DNA of 64,000 nt from JAGLHV01 sp023143305 [NCBI: Clostridia bacterium] (GTDB taxonomy: Bacteria; CBDUZB01; JAGLHV01). The notes beneath the pieces were generated by a model. It was given only the letters and a program-made list of their open reading frames with translations. It was not told the DNA's origin and ran no database searches. Both the position numbers and the translations under genes were made by a program. Location of the stretch: NCBI GenBank assembly GCA_030637025.1, contig DAOVVV010000009.1, forward strand, positions 1 through 64,000, given 5' to 3'. Of this stretch, positions 52,717 through 62,006 are shown piece after piece; position 1 is the stretch's first letter; each line of letters opens with the position of its first letter.

Positions 52717-53938
52717 TCCCTCCCTTTGTTTGCTTTGTTTTCAATCTTATCCCCCGCACAGAACCAATTAGTCTTTGCTTCACAGAATTCACATGTTCCT
52801 TTAATCCTTCCATTTCTGCCAATTTAATGATATCCCGACTGCATCTTTTAAATGCTTCTTCGCTGTAAAAAATAAGGCTGGTTCTCCTTATAAAATCATA
52901 CACGGAAAGCCCTGAAGAAAATCTTGCCGTTTTCCCGGTAGGAAGGGTATGGGAAGGGCCCGCAAAATAATCCCCCAAAGCTACCGGAGAATAATCACCT
53001 AAAAATATTGCCCCTGCATTTTTTATTTTAATCAACATTTTCTCCGGATTTTTAGTTAAAATTTCTAAATGTTCCGGGGCCTCTTGATTAATAATCTTAA
53101 TTGCTTCCCCTAAATCTTTTACTTTAAAAAATTTAATTTGTTTTAAATTAAATCCTTTCTTGATTTTTTTAAGTTTAATTTTTATTTTTTTTATTAAATC
53201 CCCGGAAGTAGTGACCAAACCTGCTTTAGCCTTTTGGTCATGTTCCAATTGGGCCAAAAAATCCGAAATAATATAATCAATATTTGATGATTGGTCGGCA
53301 AGAATCATTACCTCACTGGGCCCGGCCAACATGTCAATTCCTACTTCACCAAAAAGCAATTTTTTAGCACAGGTTACATAAACATTTCCCGGGCCTACAA
53401 TTTTATCTACCCTGGGTAAAGTCTTTGTTCCATAAGCAAGTGCAGCAATTGCCGGAACCCCGCCAACCCTATAAATTTTATCCACCCCACAAATATCTGC
53501 TGCTACTAATACCTCCGAAGTTAAATTATTCGGGGGAGAAACCATAATCACCTGCGTAACCCCGGCAACCTTCGCCGGTAAAACATTCATTAATACACAT
53601 GAGGAATAAGGATATTTTCCTCCGGGAATATAGACTCCCACCCTTTCCAATGGCTGCCAGATGTCCCCCAAAAGAATTCCTTTTTCATTACTGTACCAGC
53701 TTTTTATTTTCTGTTTTTTATGAAAATTTTCAATATTCAACTTTGCTTTTTTCAGCGCTATGACAAAATCCTTATCTACTTTCTTATAAGCATTTTCAAT
53801 TTCTTTCTTTTTCACTAACAATATTTCCGGACGCAGTTTTACCCCATCAAATTTTTGAGTATAAAAACAAACCGCTTTATCACCTTTTATTTTCACTTCT
53901 TCAATAATTTTTTTAACCTGTCTTTCTATTTTATCCAT
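52664..53938 (-). CDS. hisD: Histidinol dehydrogenase
   Basis: Zinc- and NAD-dependent, last two steps of histidine synthesis. 424 residues with PLERVGVYIPGGKYPYSSCV, VDKIVGPGNVYVTCAKKLLF, IDMLAGPSEVMILADQSSNI, QLEHDQKAKAGLVTTS and AGAIFLGDYSPVALGDYFAG. The N-terminus begins about 25 residues later than usual, with an in-frame stop just upstream, so helix 1 is shortened. The C-terminus ends in a Lys/Asn/Gly-rich tail (KQTKGGNGEQNKNKKIGKN) encoded in the overlap with hisB. Catalytic residues are intact. Confidence 0.94.
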   Translation of the reverse strand: MDKIERQVKKIIEEVKIKGDKAVCFYTQKFDGVKLRPEILLVKKKEIENAYKKVDKDFVIALKKAKLNIENFHKKQKIKSWYSNEKGILLGDIWQPLERVGVYIPGGKYPYSSCVLMNVLPAKVAGVTQVIMVSPPNNLTSEVLVAADICGVDKIYRVGGVPAIAALAYGTKTLPRVDKIVGPGNVYVTCAKKLLFGEVGIDMLAGPSEVMILADQSSNIDYIISDFLAQLEHDQKAKAGLVTTSGDLIKKIKIKLKKIKKGFNLKQIKFFKVKDLGEAIKIINQEAPEHLEILTKNPEKMLIKIKNAGAIFLGDYSPVALGDYFAGPSHTLPTGKTARFSSGLSVYDFIRRTSLIFYSEEAFKRCSRDIIKLAEMEGLKEHVNSVKQRLIGSVRGIRLKTKQTKGGNGEQNKNKKIGKNKKNN

Positions 53939-54043
53939 AAAAAAACTCTCTAAATTTTAATTTTTTGCCTTTATCTTCTTTCTTTAGCTATAAGCCATTT
54001 GCCATTCACAGTCTTTTGTCTTTGTCTGTTATCCGTAATCTAT

Positions 54044-54064
54044 GGACTATCGACTGTGGACTGT
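54044..54064. repeat. Heptamer tract (G/C)GACT(A/G)T, 3 units
   Basis: GGACTAT, CGACTGT, GGACTGT in the hisD-murA spacer, next to an AACTAATAAAACCAATCTAA-like block also found in variant form at 43.1 and 51.2 kb. Confidence 0.68.
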
Positions 54065-54116
54065 CTTTTGTTTTTTTCTTTTAACTAATATAACTAATAA
54101 AACCAATCTAAACCAA

Positions 54117-55382
54117 CTAACTGTTTTTATCTCCTTCTCTCCTTATTTGAGCTCCCAATTGACTTAACTTACTTTCTATTGATTCATATCCCCTATCTAA
54201 ATGGTAAATATCACTAATAGAGGTTTCTCCCTCAGCAATTAACCCGGCTAAAACTAAAGCTGCAGAAGCACGTAAATCCGTAGCTCTCACCGGAACCCCG
54301 CTTAATTTATGAACCCCATTAATCACCGCTAAATTTCCTCTGACTTGAATATCAGCACCCATCCGCTGTAATTCCCCTACATGCATGAACCTATTTTCAA
54401 AAACAGTTTCAGAAATGATACTTTCACCTGAAATGACACTCATAAAAGCCATCCATTGTGCCTGCATATCCGTAGGAAATCCCGGATAAGGAGAAGTATT
54501 AATACCTATTGATTTCAAACCTTCGGGTACGCTTACCTCCATTGTGTTTTTATCAATTTTTATTTCTACCCCTGCTTCCTTCGCCCTGGCTATTACTATT
54601 TCTAAATGCGTTGGATTTACATTTAATATTTTTACTCTACCCCGCGTAAGTGCTACTGCCAGCAAATAAGTTCCCGTTTCAATTCTATCGGGAATTACCG
54701 AATGCTCAGTTCCTTTCAACTCCTTTACCCCATGAATTTCTATAATATTTGTTCCTGCATTAAAAATCCTCGCCCCCATTTTATTTAAAAAAGAAGCTAA
54801 ATCTACAATTTCCGGTTCACAAGCTACATTTTCTAAAAGGGTCTTTCCTTTAGCCAAAACAGCAGCCATCATCAGATTTTCTGTTGCTCCGACACTGGGA
54901 AAATCTAAAAATATTTTTTCTCCTTTAAGCCCTTTTTTAGCCGATAAATGAATAAAACCTTCATGAATATTTATCTGTGCACCCAATTTTTTAAATCCAT
55001 CTAAATGTAAGTTTATCGGCCGGGAACCTATAGCACAACCCCCGGGTAAAGAAACCTTAACCTCTCTATAACGGGCTAGAAGCGGTCCCATTACCAAAAC
55101 AGAGGCTCTCATTCTACTTACCAGGTCATATGGCGCTTCCAAACAAATATTACCTGAAGAAGATATCCATACGTGATCATTCTCTCTTTTTATTGTTTTC
55201 CCTAAATGTGTCAGCAAAGAAATAATAGTCTTTACATCATACAAATGAGGAACACTAGCTACAGAACACAGTTCATCGGTTAATAAAGTAGCCATCAGGA
55301 TTGGTAAAGAAGCATTTTTTGAACCACTTATTGTTAGGGTTCCTTCTAATTTTTTTCCACCATTAATAATTATTTTATTCAT
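54117..55382 (-). CDS. murA: UDP-N-acetylglucosamine 1-carboxyvinyltransferase
   Basis: First committed step of peptidoglycan synthesis. 421 residues with IINGGKKLEGTLTISGSKNA, SLPILMATLLTDE, VSLPGGCAIGSRPINLHLDG (active-site cysteine, fosfomycin target), GATENLMMAAVLAKG, PGFPTDMQAQWMAFMSVISG and DLRASAALVLAGLIAEGETS. Cysteine rather than aspartate at the active site predicts fosfomycin sensitivity. ATG 55382, 35 bp after prmC. Confidence 0.97.
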   Translation of the reverse strand: MNKIIINGGKKLEGTLTISGSKNASLPILMATLLTDELCSVASVPHLYDVKTIISLLTHLGKTIKRENDHVWISSSGNICLEAPYDLVSRMRASVLVMGPLLARYREVKVSLPGGCAIGSRPINLHLDGFKKLGAQINIHEGFIHLSAKKGLKGEKIFLDFPSVGATENLMMAAVLAKGKTLLENVACEPEIVDLASFLNKMGARIFNAGTNIIEIHGVKELKGTEHSVIPDRIETGTYLLAVALTRGRVKILNVNPTHLEIVIARAKEAGVEIKIDKNTMEVSVPEGLKSIGINTSPYPGFPTDMQAQWMAFMSVISGESIISETVFENRFMHVGELQRMGADIQVRGNLAVINGVHKLSGVPVRATDLRASAALVLAGLIAEGETSISDIYHLDRGYESIESKLSQLGAQIRREGDKNS

Positions 55383-55417
55383 TTTCTTTTTAATGCTTTT
55401 TGTTTTTATTTAAAAAA

Positions 55418-56395
55418 TTAATTTATTTTTCCTTTTAATATTTTTTTTTGTGCTAATATTATTCTATCTATTCCGGAATAATCCTTAACCACCTGAACAA
55501 AACACAAATCTTCCTTTTTTATTAAATCGGTAACTTCTTCCTTTTGTCCATCTCCTATTTCTAAGATTAAATATCCCCCTTCTTTAAGATAAATTAATGA
55601 TTGGGAAATAATTCGATTATAAAAATCTAAACCATCTTTTCCCCCGTTTAAAGCAAGATACGGTTCCTGCCTAACTTCCAGCGGTAAATTATCAAATTCC
55701 GTATCCTTTATATAAGGAGGGTTAGAAACAATAAAGTCTATTTTATTCCTTAAATCATATCCTTCCAGAGAATAGAATAAATCACCTAATAGAAACGTGA
55801 TTTTATCCTCAATTTTATTTGTTTTACTATTCTGAAAAGCTACTTCTAAACATTTCCTGCTTACATCTAGAGCATAAACTTTACAATTTTTAACATATTT
55901 AGCAATACTTACTGCAATATTGCCGCACCCAACCCCTAAATCCACTATTTGTGGAATTGTTTCTTCAACTATTTTTTCCTCTTCCGTTTTCTTCCCGGCA
56001 CTACAAAAAAAACCCTCTTTTATTTTATTAATTACTGTTTCCACTAATAATTCTGTTTCCGGACGGGGAATTAAAACATGTTTATTTACAAAAAAATCCA
56101 ACCCCATAAATTCTTTTTGCCCAACCAGGTAAGCCACAGGAATAAATTCTAATCTTTTTTTAATTAACCTTTTATACCTGTCCAGGACCTCCTTTTCTAA
56201 AATACGGTCAAATTCCAAATAAAGTTTTAACCGTTCTAAACTTAAAACAGAAGACAACAAAGCTTCGGCATCTAAGCGCGCCTCACTAATATTATTTTTA
56301 CAAAAATATTGAGTAGTCCATTTTAACACTTCGGAAATAGTCCATTCTTTTTCTTTCTCACCTTTTTTTTCCGGTTTTGCTTTTGCAAGATTCAT
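55418..56395 (-). CDS. prmC: Release factor glutamine methyltransferase
   Basis: Methylates the GGQ glutamine of release factors. 325 residues: an N-terminal helical domain ([20 protein letters not shown]), then [33 protein letters not shown] (SAM motif I) and [18 protein letters not shown] (NPPY). An insertion of ~15 residues (about 130-150, [15 protein letters not shown]) is atypical. Its ATG overlaps the prfA stop (ATGA), the standard prfA-prmC pairing, placing enzyme and substrate in one unit. Confidence 0.95.
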   Translation of the reverse strand: MNLAKAKPEKKGEKEKEWTISEVLKWTTQYFCKNNISEARLDAEALLSSVLSLERLKLYLEFDRILEKEVLDRYKRLIKKRLEFIPVAYLVGQKEFMGLDFFVNKHVLIPRPETELLVETVINKIKEGFFCSAGKKTEEEKIVEETIPQIVDLGVGCGNIAVSIAKYVKNCKVYALDVSRKCLEVAFQNSKTNKIEDKITFLLGDLFYSLEGYDLRNKIDFIVSNPPYIKDTEFDNLPLEVRQEPYLALNGGKDGLDFYNRIISQSLIYLKEGGYLILEIGDGQKEEVTDLIKKEDLCFVQVVKDYSGIDRIILAQKKILKGKIN

Positions 56396-57459
56396 ACTGT
56401 TAATTCCTTATTAAACTCTTTTTGCTGTGCTTCAAAAAGAGCTTTAATTATTGGTTGTAAATTTCCATCTAAAACACCCACCAAATTACGCACTGTTAAC
56501 CCAATACGGTGATCAGAGATTCGGTCTTGCGGAAAATTATAAGTGCGAATTTTTTCGCTTCTATCCCCGCTCCCTACCTGGGTTTTTCTCTTTTGTGCTA
56601 TTTCCCGTTCCTGTTTATTAATCATTTTCTCCAGTATTCGGGCACGCAGAATTTTCATAGCCTTTGCTTTATTTTTATATTGTGAACGTTCATCCTGACA
56701 TTGTGCTATTATACCTGAAGGAAGATGAGTAATTCTTATTGCCGAAGATGTTTTATTAACATGCTGCCCTCCCGGGGCAGAAGAACAAAAAGTATCAATT
56801 TTAAGATCTTTAGGATTTATATCCAATTCCACTTCTTCGGCTTCCGGTAAAACAGCTACACTAACAGCTGAAGTATGAATTCTTCCTCCTGATTCAGTTA
56901 AAGGAACTCGTTGCACCCGGTGTATTCCCCGTTCATACTTAAGATGCTGATATACATTGCCTCCCCGAACAGAAAAAATTATTTCTTTAAATCCTTTCAA
57001 CTCCGTAGCATGGCTGTATAAAATTTCCACAGACCATCCTTTTTGCTCTGCATAACGATTATACATGCGAAACAAATCCCCGGCAAAAAGACAGGCTTCT
57101 TCCCCCCCTGTCCCCGCTCTAATTTCCATAATAATATTTTTGCTATCATAAGGTTCTTTAGGTATCAATAAAACATTTAATTCTTCTTCTGTTTTTTTTA
57201 AAGTTTCCCTTAATTGTTCTATCTCTTTTTGCGCCAACTCTTTCATTTCTTGATTTTCTTCCGTTCTCACCATTTCCTCAGTATCGGCAATATTTTTACA
57301 TATCTTTCTATGTTCCTGAATTTTAAAAAAAATTTTAGACAGTTGAGCATGTTCTTTAGCACATTCTTTAAATTTATTAGGCTGAGCAATAATATCCGGA
57401 TTGGACAAACAGCACTCTAACTCTTTATATCTTTCTTCTATCTCTTGCAATTTTTTCAT
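56392..57459 (-). CDS. prfA: Peptide chain release factor 1
   Basis: Recognises UAA and UAG. 355 residues with [40 protein letters not shown] (codon-recognition PxT, here P-L-T instead of the common PAT/PVT), [20 protein letters not shown] (GGQ) and [20 protein letters not shown]. It is full length. ATG 57459. Grouped with prmC and the DUF1385 gene. Confidence 0.97.
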   Translation of the reverse strand: MKKLQEIEERYKELECCLSNPDIIAQPNKFKECAKEHAQLSKIFFKIQEHRKICKNIADTEEMVRTEENQEMKELAQKEIEQLRETLKKTEEELNVLLIPKEPYDSKNIIMEIRAGTGGEEACLFAGDLFRMYNRYAEQKGWSVEILYSHATELKGFKEIIFSVRGGNVYQHLKYERGIHRVQRVPLTESGGRIHTSAVSVAVLPEAEEVELDINPKDLKIDTFCSSAPGGQHVNKTSSAIRITHLPSGIIAQCQDERSQYKNKAKAMKILRARILEKMINKQEREIAQKRKTQVGSGDRSEKIRTYNFPQDRISDHRIGLTVRNLVGVLDGNLQPIIKALFEAQQKEFNKELTV

Positions 57460-57484
57460 TATAATTTTTATCCTTAATTCTATC

Positions 57485-58444
57485 CTAATCCTGTTTTTGT
57501 CTATTTTGCTCTAAATCCAACACTTCATTCAAGGCCGTTAAAGCTACCTCTATTTGACCGTCATCAGGAGCAGAAGTAGTTAATTTTTGCAAAAAGAGTC
57601 CGGGAAACATAAGAATTTTCACCAGACGATTTGACCTTGCTTTAAACGAATACTTGATAATTTCATAAGAAATACCGGCAATAAAAGGGATTAAAACCAA
57701 TCTAATTAATAACTTTTCTAAAAAAGAAGCAGGTGTAAACAAAGAAAAAAGAAAAATACTCATTACCATTACGACGATTAAAAAAGCTGTTCCACAACGA
57801 GGATGGAGGGTAGAAAATTTTCTTGCTTTTTCTATTGTCAGTTCTTCTTTTGCCTCATAAGTATAAACGGCCTTATGCTCTGCCCCATGATATTGAAATA
57901 CTCTACGTATATCTTTTATGAAAGAAATAGCTACCACATAAATTAAAAAAATACTAATTCGCAAAAAACCGTCCATTAAATTAAAGGCAACTTTACTTTC
58001 AAACTCAAAAACATTCATTTTTAAATACTGAGTAAGCATTAAAGGCAATATAATAAAAAGAAAAATACCAAACAAAAAAGAAAATAAAACTGTTAGAATT
58101 AACATAAAAAAAGACAAAGTATTCTTTTTATTTTTTTTGGCATCTTTCTCTTCTGCGGATATTTCTGTTTCCTCCTTCTCTTCCGTATCACCGGCAAACA
58201 CATCTGCGGAATAAGTAAGCGTTTTAACTCCAATGACTAAAGATTCTATCAACACTACTATTCCGCGCAAAAAAGGTAATTTAAAAAAAGACCATTTTTG
58301 GGAAAGAGAATTTATCGGCTGTTTATCTACTGTTATTTCTCCATTACTGCGACGTAATGCTACGACATAAAAATGGGAAGACCTCATCATAACCCCTTCA
58401 ATAACCGCCTGTCCGCCTACAGTCATGTTTTCTTTTTTACCCAT
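57485..58444 (-). CDS. DUF1385 family membrane protein (YqhQ-like)
   Basis: 319 residues of unknown function. The family signature is clear: [20 protein letters not shown] at the start, [55 protein letters not shown] and [20 protein letters not shown]. Conserved histidines and cysteine in HGAEHKA and LHPRCGT led to the description of a predicted metal-dependent membrane protein. A charged segment (about 95-110, [18 protein letters not shown]) separates two membrane regions. Gene order DUF1385-prfA-prmC is widely conserved. ATG with AAGGAAGG upstream; begins just after the rpmE terminator. Confidence 0.93.
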   Translation of the reverse strand: MGKKENMTVGGQAVIEGVMMRSSHFYVVALRRSNGEITVDKQPINSLSQKWSFFKLPFLRGIVVLIESLVIGVKTLTYSADVFAGDTEEKEETEISAEEKDAKKNKKNTLSFFMLILTVLFSFLFGIFLFIILPLMLTQYLKMNVFEFESKVAFNLMDGFLRISIFLIYVVAISFIKDIRRVFQYHGAEHKAVYTYEAKEELTIEKARKFSTLHPRCGTAFLIVVMVMSIFLFSLFTPASFLEKLLIRLVLIPFIAGISYEIIKYSFKARSNRLVKILMFPGLFLQKLTTSAPDDGQIEVALTALNEVLDLEQNRQKQD

Positions 58445-58495
58445 TCATTCTACCTTCCTTATTATTTATATCTCAGAGTAATATTATATAAAAAA

Positions 58496-58520
58496 AGCAG
58501 AACATACAACATGTTCTGCT
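58496..58520 (-). terminator. Rho-independent terminator after rpmE
   Basis: 10 bp stem AGCAGAACAT / ATGTTCTGCT with a five-base loop, followed on the minus strand by seven T. It separates rpmE from the DUF1385-prfA unit. A TATAAT just downstream of the T run (58487-58482) could be the -10 box for the next unit, but no good -35 is seen. Confidence 0.8.
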
Positions 58521-58543
58521 TTCTTCTTCATAATATAATAGCC

Positions 58544-58858
58544 CTACTTCTTTTCTTTTGCCTTAGTTGTTTTCTTTATTTCTTTTACTTCTTTTTTGAC
58601 TTTCACTTCCCCTTTAACTTTTTTTACCGTTTTTTTTGTTTCTTTCCTTACTGTTTTTCCTTCGGTATTTTTATAACGGGTTTTAAATTTTTCCACCCGT
58701 CCTGCTGTATCCACAAATTTCTGTTGTCCTGTATAAAAAGGATGACATTGGGAACAAATATCCAAACGGATTTTTGGATTTGTAGACCTGGTCTTAAAAC
58801 TATGGCCACAGATACAAGTTATTGTTAGTTCCTCATACTTAGGATGTGCTTTTTTCAT
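58544..58858 (-). CDS. rpmE: 50S ribosomal protein L31 with basic C-terminal extension
   Basis: The first ~68 residues are L31: [20 protein letters not shown], then [20 protein letters not shown] and [14 protein letters not shown]. Four cysteines (15, 17, 35, 38) make this the zinc-binding type. The protein continues for ~34 residues as a lysine/valine/glutamate-rich tail ([20 protein letters not shown]) ending KAKEKK; typical L31 ends near 70 residues. The tail is in the same frame with no stop and may contact rRNA. ATG 58858, ribosome site GAAGAGG. Confidence 0.95.
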   Translation of the reverse strand: MKKAHPKYEELTITCICGHSFKTRSTNPKIRLDICSQCHPFYTGQQKFVDTAGRVEKFKTRYKNTEGKTVRKETKKTVKKVKGEVKVKKEVKEIKKTTKAKEKK

Positions 58859-58950
58859 TTTCCACCTCTTCCTTCATCCGAATACAATAAAATAATTACT
58901 GATTACAATTACTTTTTTATTATTTTCGATAAAATTTAAAATTAATTTTT

Positions 58951-59298
58951 TTACACTAAACCTTCTAATTCTACTCTTGCTTTTTTAGTACTAATTCTTA
59001 CTAACCCCAAATTTGCACTATTTCCGGCTATTACTGCTAAAAAGGATTCTTTTATGGAAAGAACAATAATAATCCCTTTTTCATATTCTAACATCGACTG
59101 AACCAACTTTCCCATTGCTAATCGTTCACCTATAACTTCCGAAGGGCCTGTAGCCCCGGAAAAAACAGCACCTATCTCTTCTGCATCCATATCTTTAGTA
59201 GTCGCACTATCAATAACAAAGCCATCCTTACTTACCAATACTGCCCCCTCCATCCCCGGTGTACGCACTAATTCCTCTAAAATATCCTTTATTACCAC
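58951..59298 (-). CDS. Roadblock/LC7 domain protein
   Basis: 115 residues forming a single Roadblock/LC7 fold: LEELVRTPGMEGAVLVSKDG, FVIDSATTKDMDAEEIGAVF and SFLAVIAGNSANLGLVRIST. Members (MglB and others) regulate small Ras-like GTPases or act in polarity and signalling. No MglA-like GTPase gene is nearby, so the partner is unknown. GTG start 59298 with GGAGGGG upstream. It is transcribed from the promoter at 59332-59361, probably together with rpmE 92 bp downstream. Confidence 0.9.
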   Translation of the reverse strand: MVIKDILEELVRTPGMEGAVLVSKDGFVIDSATTKDMDAEEIGAVFSGATGPSEVIGERLAMGKLVQSMLEYEKGIIIVLSIKESFLAVIAGNSANLGLVRISTKKARVELEGLV

Positions 59299-59610
59299 TG
59301 ATACCCCTCCTCTTCTATTTTTATTTGGTATATTAAAGCATAAAAATATCTATTCTGTCAAGAGAAAAACTGTTTTGTATTCTTTTATTATCATACAGGG
59401 GACAAACCAAAAATTTGTATAATCAAAATATGAGGCTGTTGCCGAACAAGGCAAAAACTTCCTATTTCTTTTTCAATGACCCTCCCCACAGTAAGCTACG
59501 GGGAATTAGACCCAAAAAGAAATCAAATCATCTCTTTTAATATGGTCAGCAACTGATTTATTTTTCTTCTATGCTCTATTTCTGTCTCACATCGCAAATA
59601 GAACACTTTC
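59299..59610. other. 312 bp spacer: promoter plus repeat remnants
   Basis: Holds the promoter of the Roadblock gene (59332-59361). Further on is a TTGCC...GGCAA short palindrome near 59435-59450 and a CCCC...AGTAAGCTACGGGGAATTAGAC block near 59485-59510 that resembles sequences at 3.2 and 3.4 kb. No terminator with a T run was found for the hydrolase gene. Confidence 0.55.
59332..59361 (-). promoter_or_regulatory. Sigma-70-type promoter with extended -10, Roadblock-rpmE unit
   Basis: On the minus strand TTGACA (59361-59356), 18 bp, TTTAAT (59337-59332), preceded by TGC so that it reads TGCTTTAAT, an extended -10. The GTG of the Roadblock gene is ~34 bp downstream. Confidence 0.7.
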
Positions 59611-60660
59611 TTATTCATCTTCTAAATAGTTAGACGAAGTAAAATATTCATCTATAATATTAAAAACCTTAGAGCGTATTGCTCTCTTTTCATTTACTAA
59701 ATGATGCCTGGCATTATTAACCATTTTTATTTTTATCGGTTTAATTTTTTTCTTTAGAAAGGGAATATTATATTTCCAATCAACAACTTTGTCCAAATCC
59801 CCCTGAATCACCAAAACAGGTTTGGTAATGATGGAATAATCTTTTATTTGTTCATTCCACATAAAAAGAGCTTCTACAAATTTCAAAGATACATGTCTGT
59901 CCTGTAATGGATCTTTTTTTACAAATTCAAGAAAATCATCATCAGAGGAATTTTTATTAAATATTCTGGGAACCCTTCTTAAGAATGGACTAACTACATG
60001 GTAAGCACTCCCGGATATCTTCCAATATGAACTACGCACCAGAGGAGCTAAAAAGATGATTTTAGTAAATATCCCTTCTCCGGTATTATTTAGATAATCA
60101 AAGGAAATAGCACTGCCTGTACTATGACTGATCAAATGAAACGGTCTGGGTAAATAATCCTGAGAAAGGTTAATAAAATCATTTAAAACCGTAACATATT
60201 CAGAAAATTTATTGATGGCAACCCGTTCACCGCCGGAAAGGCCGTGCCCGGGTAAATCATAAACTGCAACCGCTAATTGCTTTTCTAAACAATAAGCAAT
60301 CAGATTTTTCAACATTCCGGCATGATCATAATAACCATGCAATAAAAATACAGTTCCACGGGCATTAGGAGGAATAAATACGTGACCGGCAATCATCCGT
60401 CCTCCGGAATTAAAAGAGCCGAAAAAATGAGTAATATCTTCATAATGAATGCCATAATACTGAAAATAAGCAATCATCGAAGATAAATGCACCGGTTTTT
60501 GGGAAAAATCCAGTGATTTCATCTCTTTTTTCACTTGTTCTATCTGTTGCTTAATCTCTTCCTGAGCCAAGGACAATGATTCTGCAGCTGCAGAATCAGA
60601 AACAGTAAAACCTGCTCCTAAAAATATTCCTAATAACAGTAAATTATTAACCTTCTTCAT
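59611..60660 (-). CDS. Exported alpha/beta hydrolase (lysophospholipase-like)
   Basis: 349 residues with a probable signal peptide (1-~26, LLLLGIFLGAGFTVSDSAAA). The fold is the Hydrolase_4/monoacylglycerol lipase type: RGTVFLLHGYYDHAGMLKNL (oxyanion loop), AVYDLPGHGLSGG, HLISHSTGSAISFDYL (nucleophile serine in SHSTG rather than GxSxG), LVIQGDLDKVVDW (aspartate) and NARHHLVNE (histidine). It could act on lipids or acyl esters in the periplasm or outer membrane. The ATG overlaps the DUF3999 gene stop (ATGA). Substrate unknown. Confidence 0.88.
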   Translation of the reverse strand: MKKVNNLLLLGIFLGAGFTVSDSAAAESLSLAQEEIKQQIEQVKKEMKSLDFSQKPVHLSSMIAYFQYYGIHYEDITHFFGSFNSGGRMIAGHVFIPPNARGTVFLLHGYYDHAGMLKNLIAYCLEKQLAVAVYDLPGHGLSGGERVAINKFSEYVTVLNDFINLSQDYLPRPFHLISHSTGSAISFDYLNNTGEGIFTKIIFLAPLVRSSYWKISGSAYHVVSPFLRRVPRIFNKNSSDDDFLEFVKKDPLQDRHVSLKFVEALFMWNEQIKDYSIITKPVLVIQGDLDKVVDWKYNIPFLKKKIKPIKIKMVNNARHHLVNEKRAIRSKVFNIIDEYFTSSNYLEDE

Positions 60661-62006
60661 TTTTCACTACCTTGCATTTTTTTCATTAAAGAGTAGAGAA
60701 AAAAACTTATGCCTGAAACCAACAATATTACTATACTCATAAGTATAATTTTTTCAATTCGTTCTTTCGTCCCTTTTGATAGCTGAGGATTAAAATTCTC
60801 ATTAGATAAAATATCAGATTTTGATAGTTTTGTATAGTTCTGTTTATACCAGTTATTTCTATGAATAAACCTGGATAAATCGTACTCCGGTTTATTAACA
60901 TTGGTATTACCAAAACATAAAAGGTGTTGGGTATCATCATTAAGGGCAACAAAATAAAGATTTTTCTGAACCCATTTAAAAGTGATACTTTTAATCTCCA
61001 GAGGAGGATTATTTTTGTTTTCTATAACCAATTTATAAAAATTATGTTTTAATGATGAAAAGCAAAGATAATTCTTCACCTCTGTTACTTCGGATAAATT
61101 AAATGTATATATCACTCCGTTAGTCAGTACTCTATAAGAATCAGGCTTTCCTGTATCACTACCGTATACTTTTACCCGGCGATAATAATAGGCATTACCG
61201 ATATCAAAGTATATTTTCTTCACCGGTAATCCTGCCTCTATTTTAATAATTGTATCCCCTTTTTTGTCAAGAGAGGAATCAATACCGGCAAATACATTCC
61301 TATCATAAATTATACTTCTTTCTGTATTGAATTTTCCGATAATAGAATTTATCTGTAATTTTTTGTTTTTTAGATTATCAACGCTGAATTCAAGCTGCTC
61401 ATATTTCAATTTTATAGATTGCCGGCCGCCTTTTTGTTTTTTGCAGTCAGTAAGAACAATACGATAAAAAGGATAACTCACATTTTTAAATTTTATCTCT
61501 GTCTTTCGCAAATTAACCTGAGAGGAGAAATCATAGATAGTATCTTTTTTAATTAATACCCACTTTTTACCGTCATCGCTTCCGCTTACTTTGACTCTTT
61601 TATTAAAATCACGCTCTCTTATATTCAGGTAAAGGGTATTAATTCGGATGTTTTTCTCCTCTTTTAAAGTCGACAGGGTAATCACGGCAGAACTTTCATC
61701 ATAATAGTACTTTTTAATTTTAAGCTGGTGTGTTTTATCCTGGTCCAAGATATAATTATAATCTAAAATTACATACGGAATTTCATCACTATTGGAATTA
61801 AATACCCTGATGTCTTTACAATCCGGGGTACATTTTTGCAAAATATCACCGGTTAAATGAACCTGATAAATATTGTCCCTGGTTACTACTTCTTCAAGCC
61901 CAAGATAATACTCAAAATTTTTAGGCTTTAAAGATGTCGAAACATCAGCTGAAAAAACAATCCCGGGGAAAAACAAAAAACAAACCCAGACAATTAAATT
62001 TTTCAT
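60657..62006 (-). CDS. DUF3999-like exported protein with C-terminal membrane anchor
   Basis: 449 residues. A signal peptide (1-19, ending FPGIVFSA) precedes a large beta-rich region with two similar halves: RINTLYLNIRERDFNKRVKV, SGSDDGKKW and KIYFDIGNAYYYRRVKVYGS, DTGKPDSYRV. Near the C-terminus (about 415-440) is a hydrophobic helix, IILMSIVILLVSGISFFLYS, then a basic end. It matches the DUF3999 pattern and its usual partner, DUF2339, is encoded just upstream. The role is unknown; a sugar-binding jellyroll-like function is possible from the repeats but unproven. Start overlaps the previous stop as TAATG. Confidence 0.82.
   Translation of the reverse strand: MKNLIVWVCFLFFPGIVFSADVSTSLKPKNFEYYLGLEEVVTRDNIYQVHLTGDILQKCTPDCKDIRVFNSNSDEIPYVILDYNYILDQDKTHQLKIKKYYYDESSAVITLSTLKEEKNIRINTLYLNIRERDFNKRVKVSGSDDGKKWVLIKKDTIYDFSSQVNLRKTEIKFKNVSYPFYRIVLTDCKKQKGGRQSIKLKYEQLEFSVDNLKNKKLQINSIIGKFNTERSIIYDRNVFAGIDSSLDKKGDTIIKIEAGLPVKKIYFDIGNAYYYRRVKVYGSDTGKPDSYRVLTNGVIYTFNLSEVTEVKNYLCFSSLKHNFYKLVIENKNNPPLEIKSITFKWVQKNLYFVALNDDTQHLLCFGNTNVNKPEYDLSRFIHRNNWYKQNYTKLSKSDILSNENFNPQLSKGTKERIEKIILMSIVILLVSGISFFLYSLMKKMQGSEK

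Noticed and set aside
58373-58828. Plus-strand frame of 151 codons
   Set aside because: Antisense to rpmE and DUF1385, and very rich in Phe and Tyr as expected from the reverse of Lys/Glu codons.
59435-59450. TTGCC-GGCAA hairpin downstream of the hydrolase as a terminator
   Set aside because: Only a 5 bp stem and no T tract on the minus strand.
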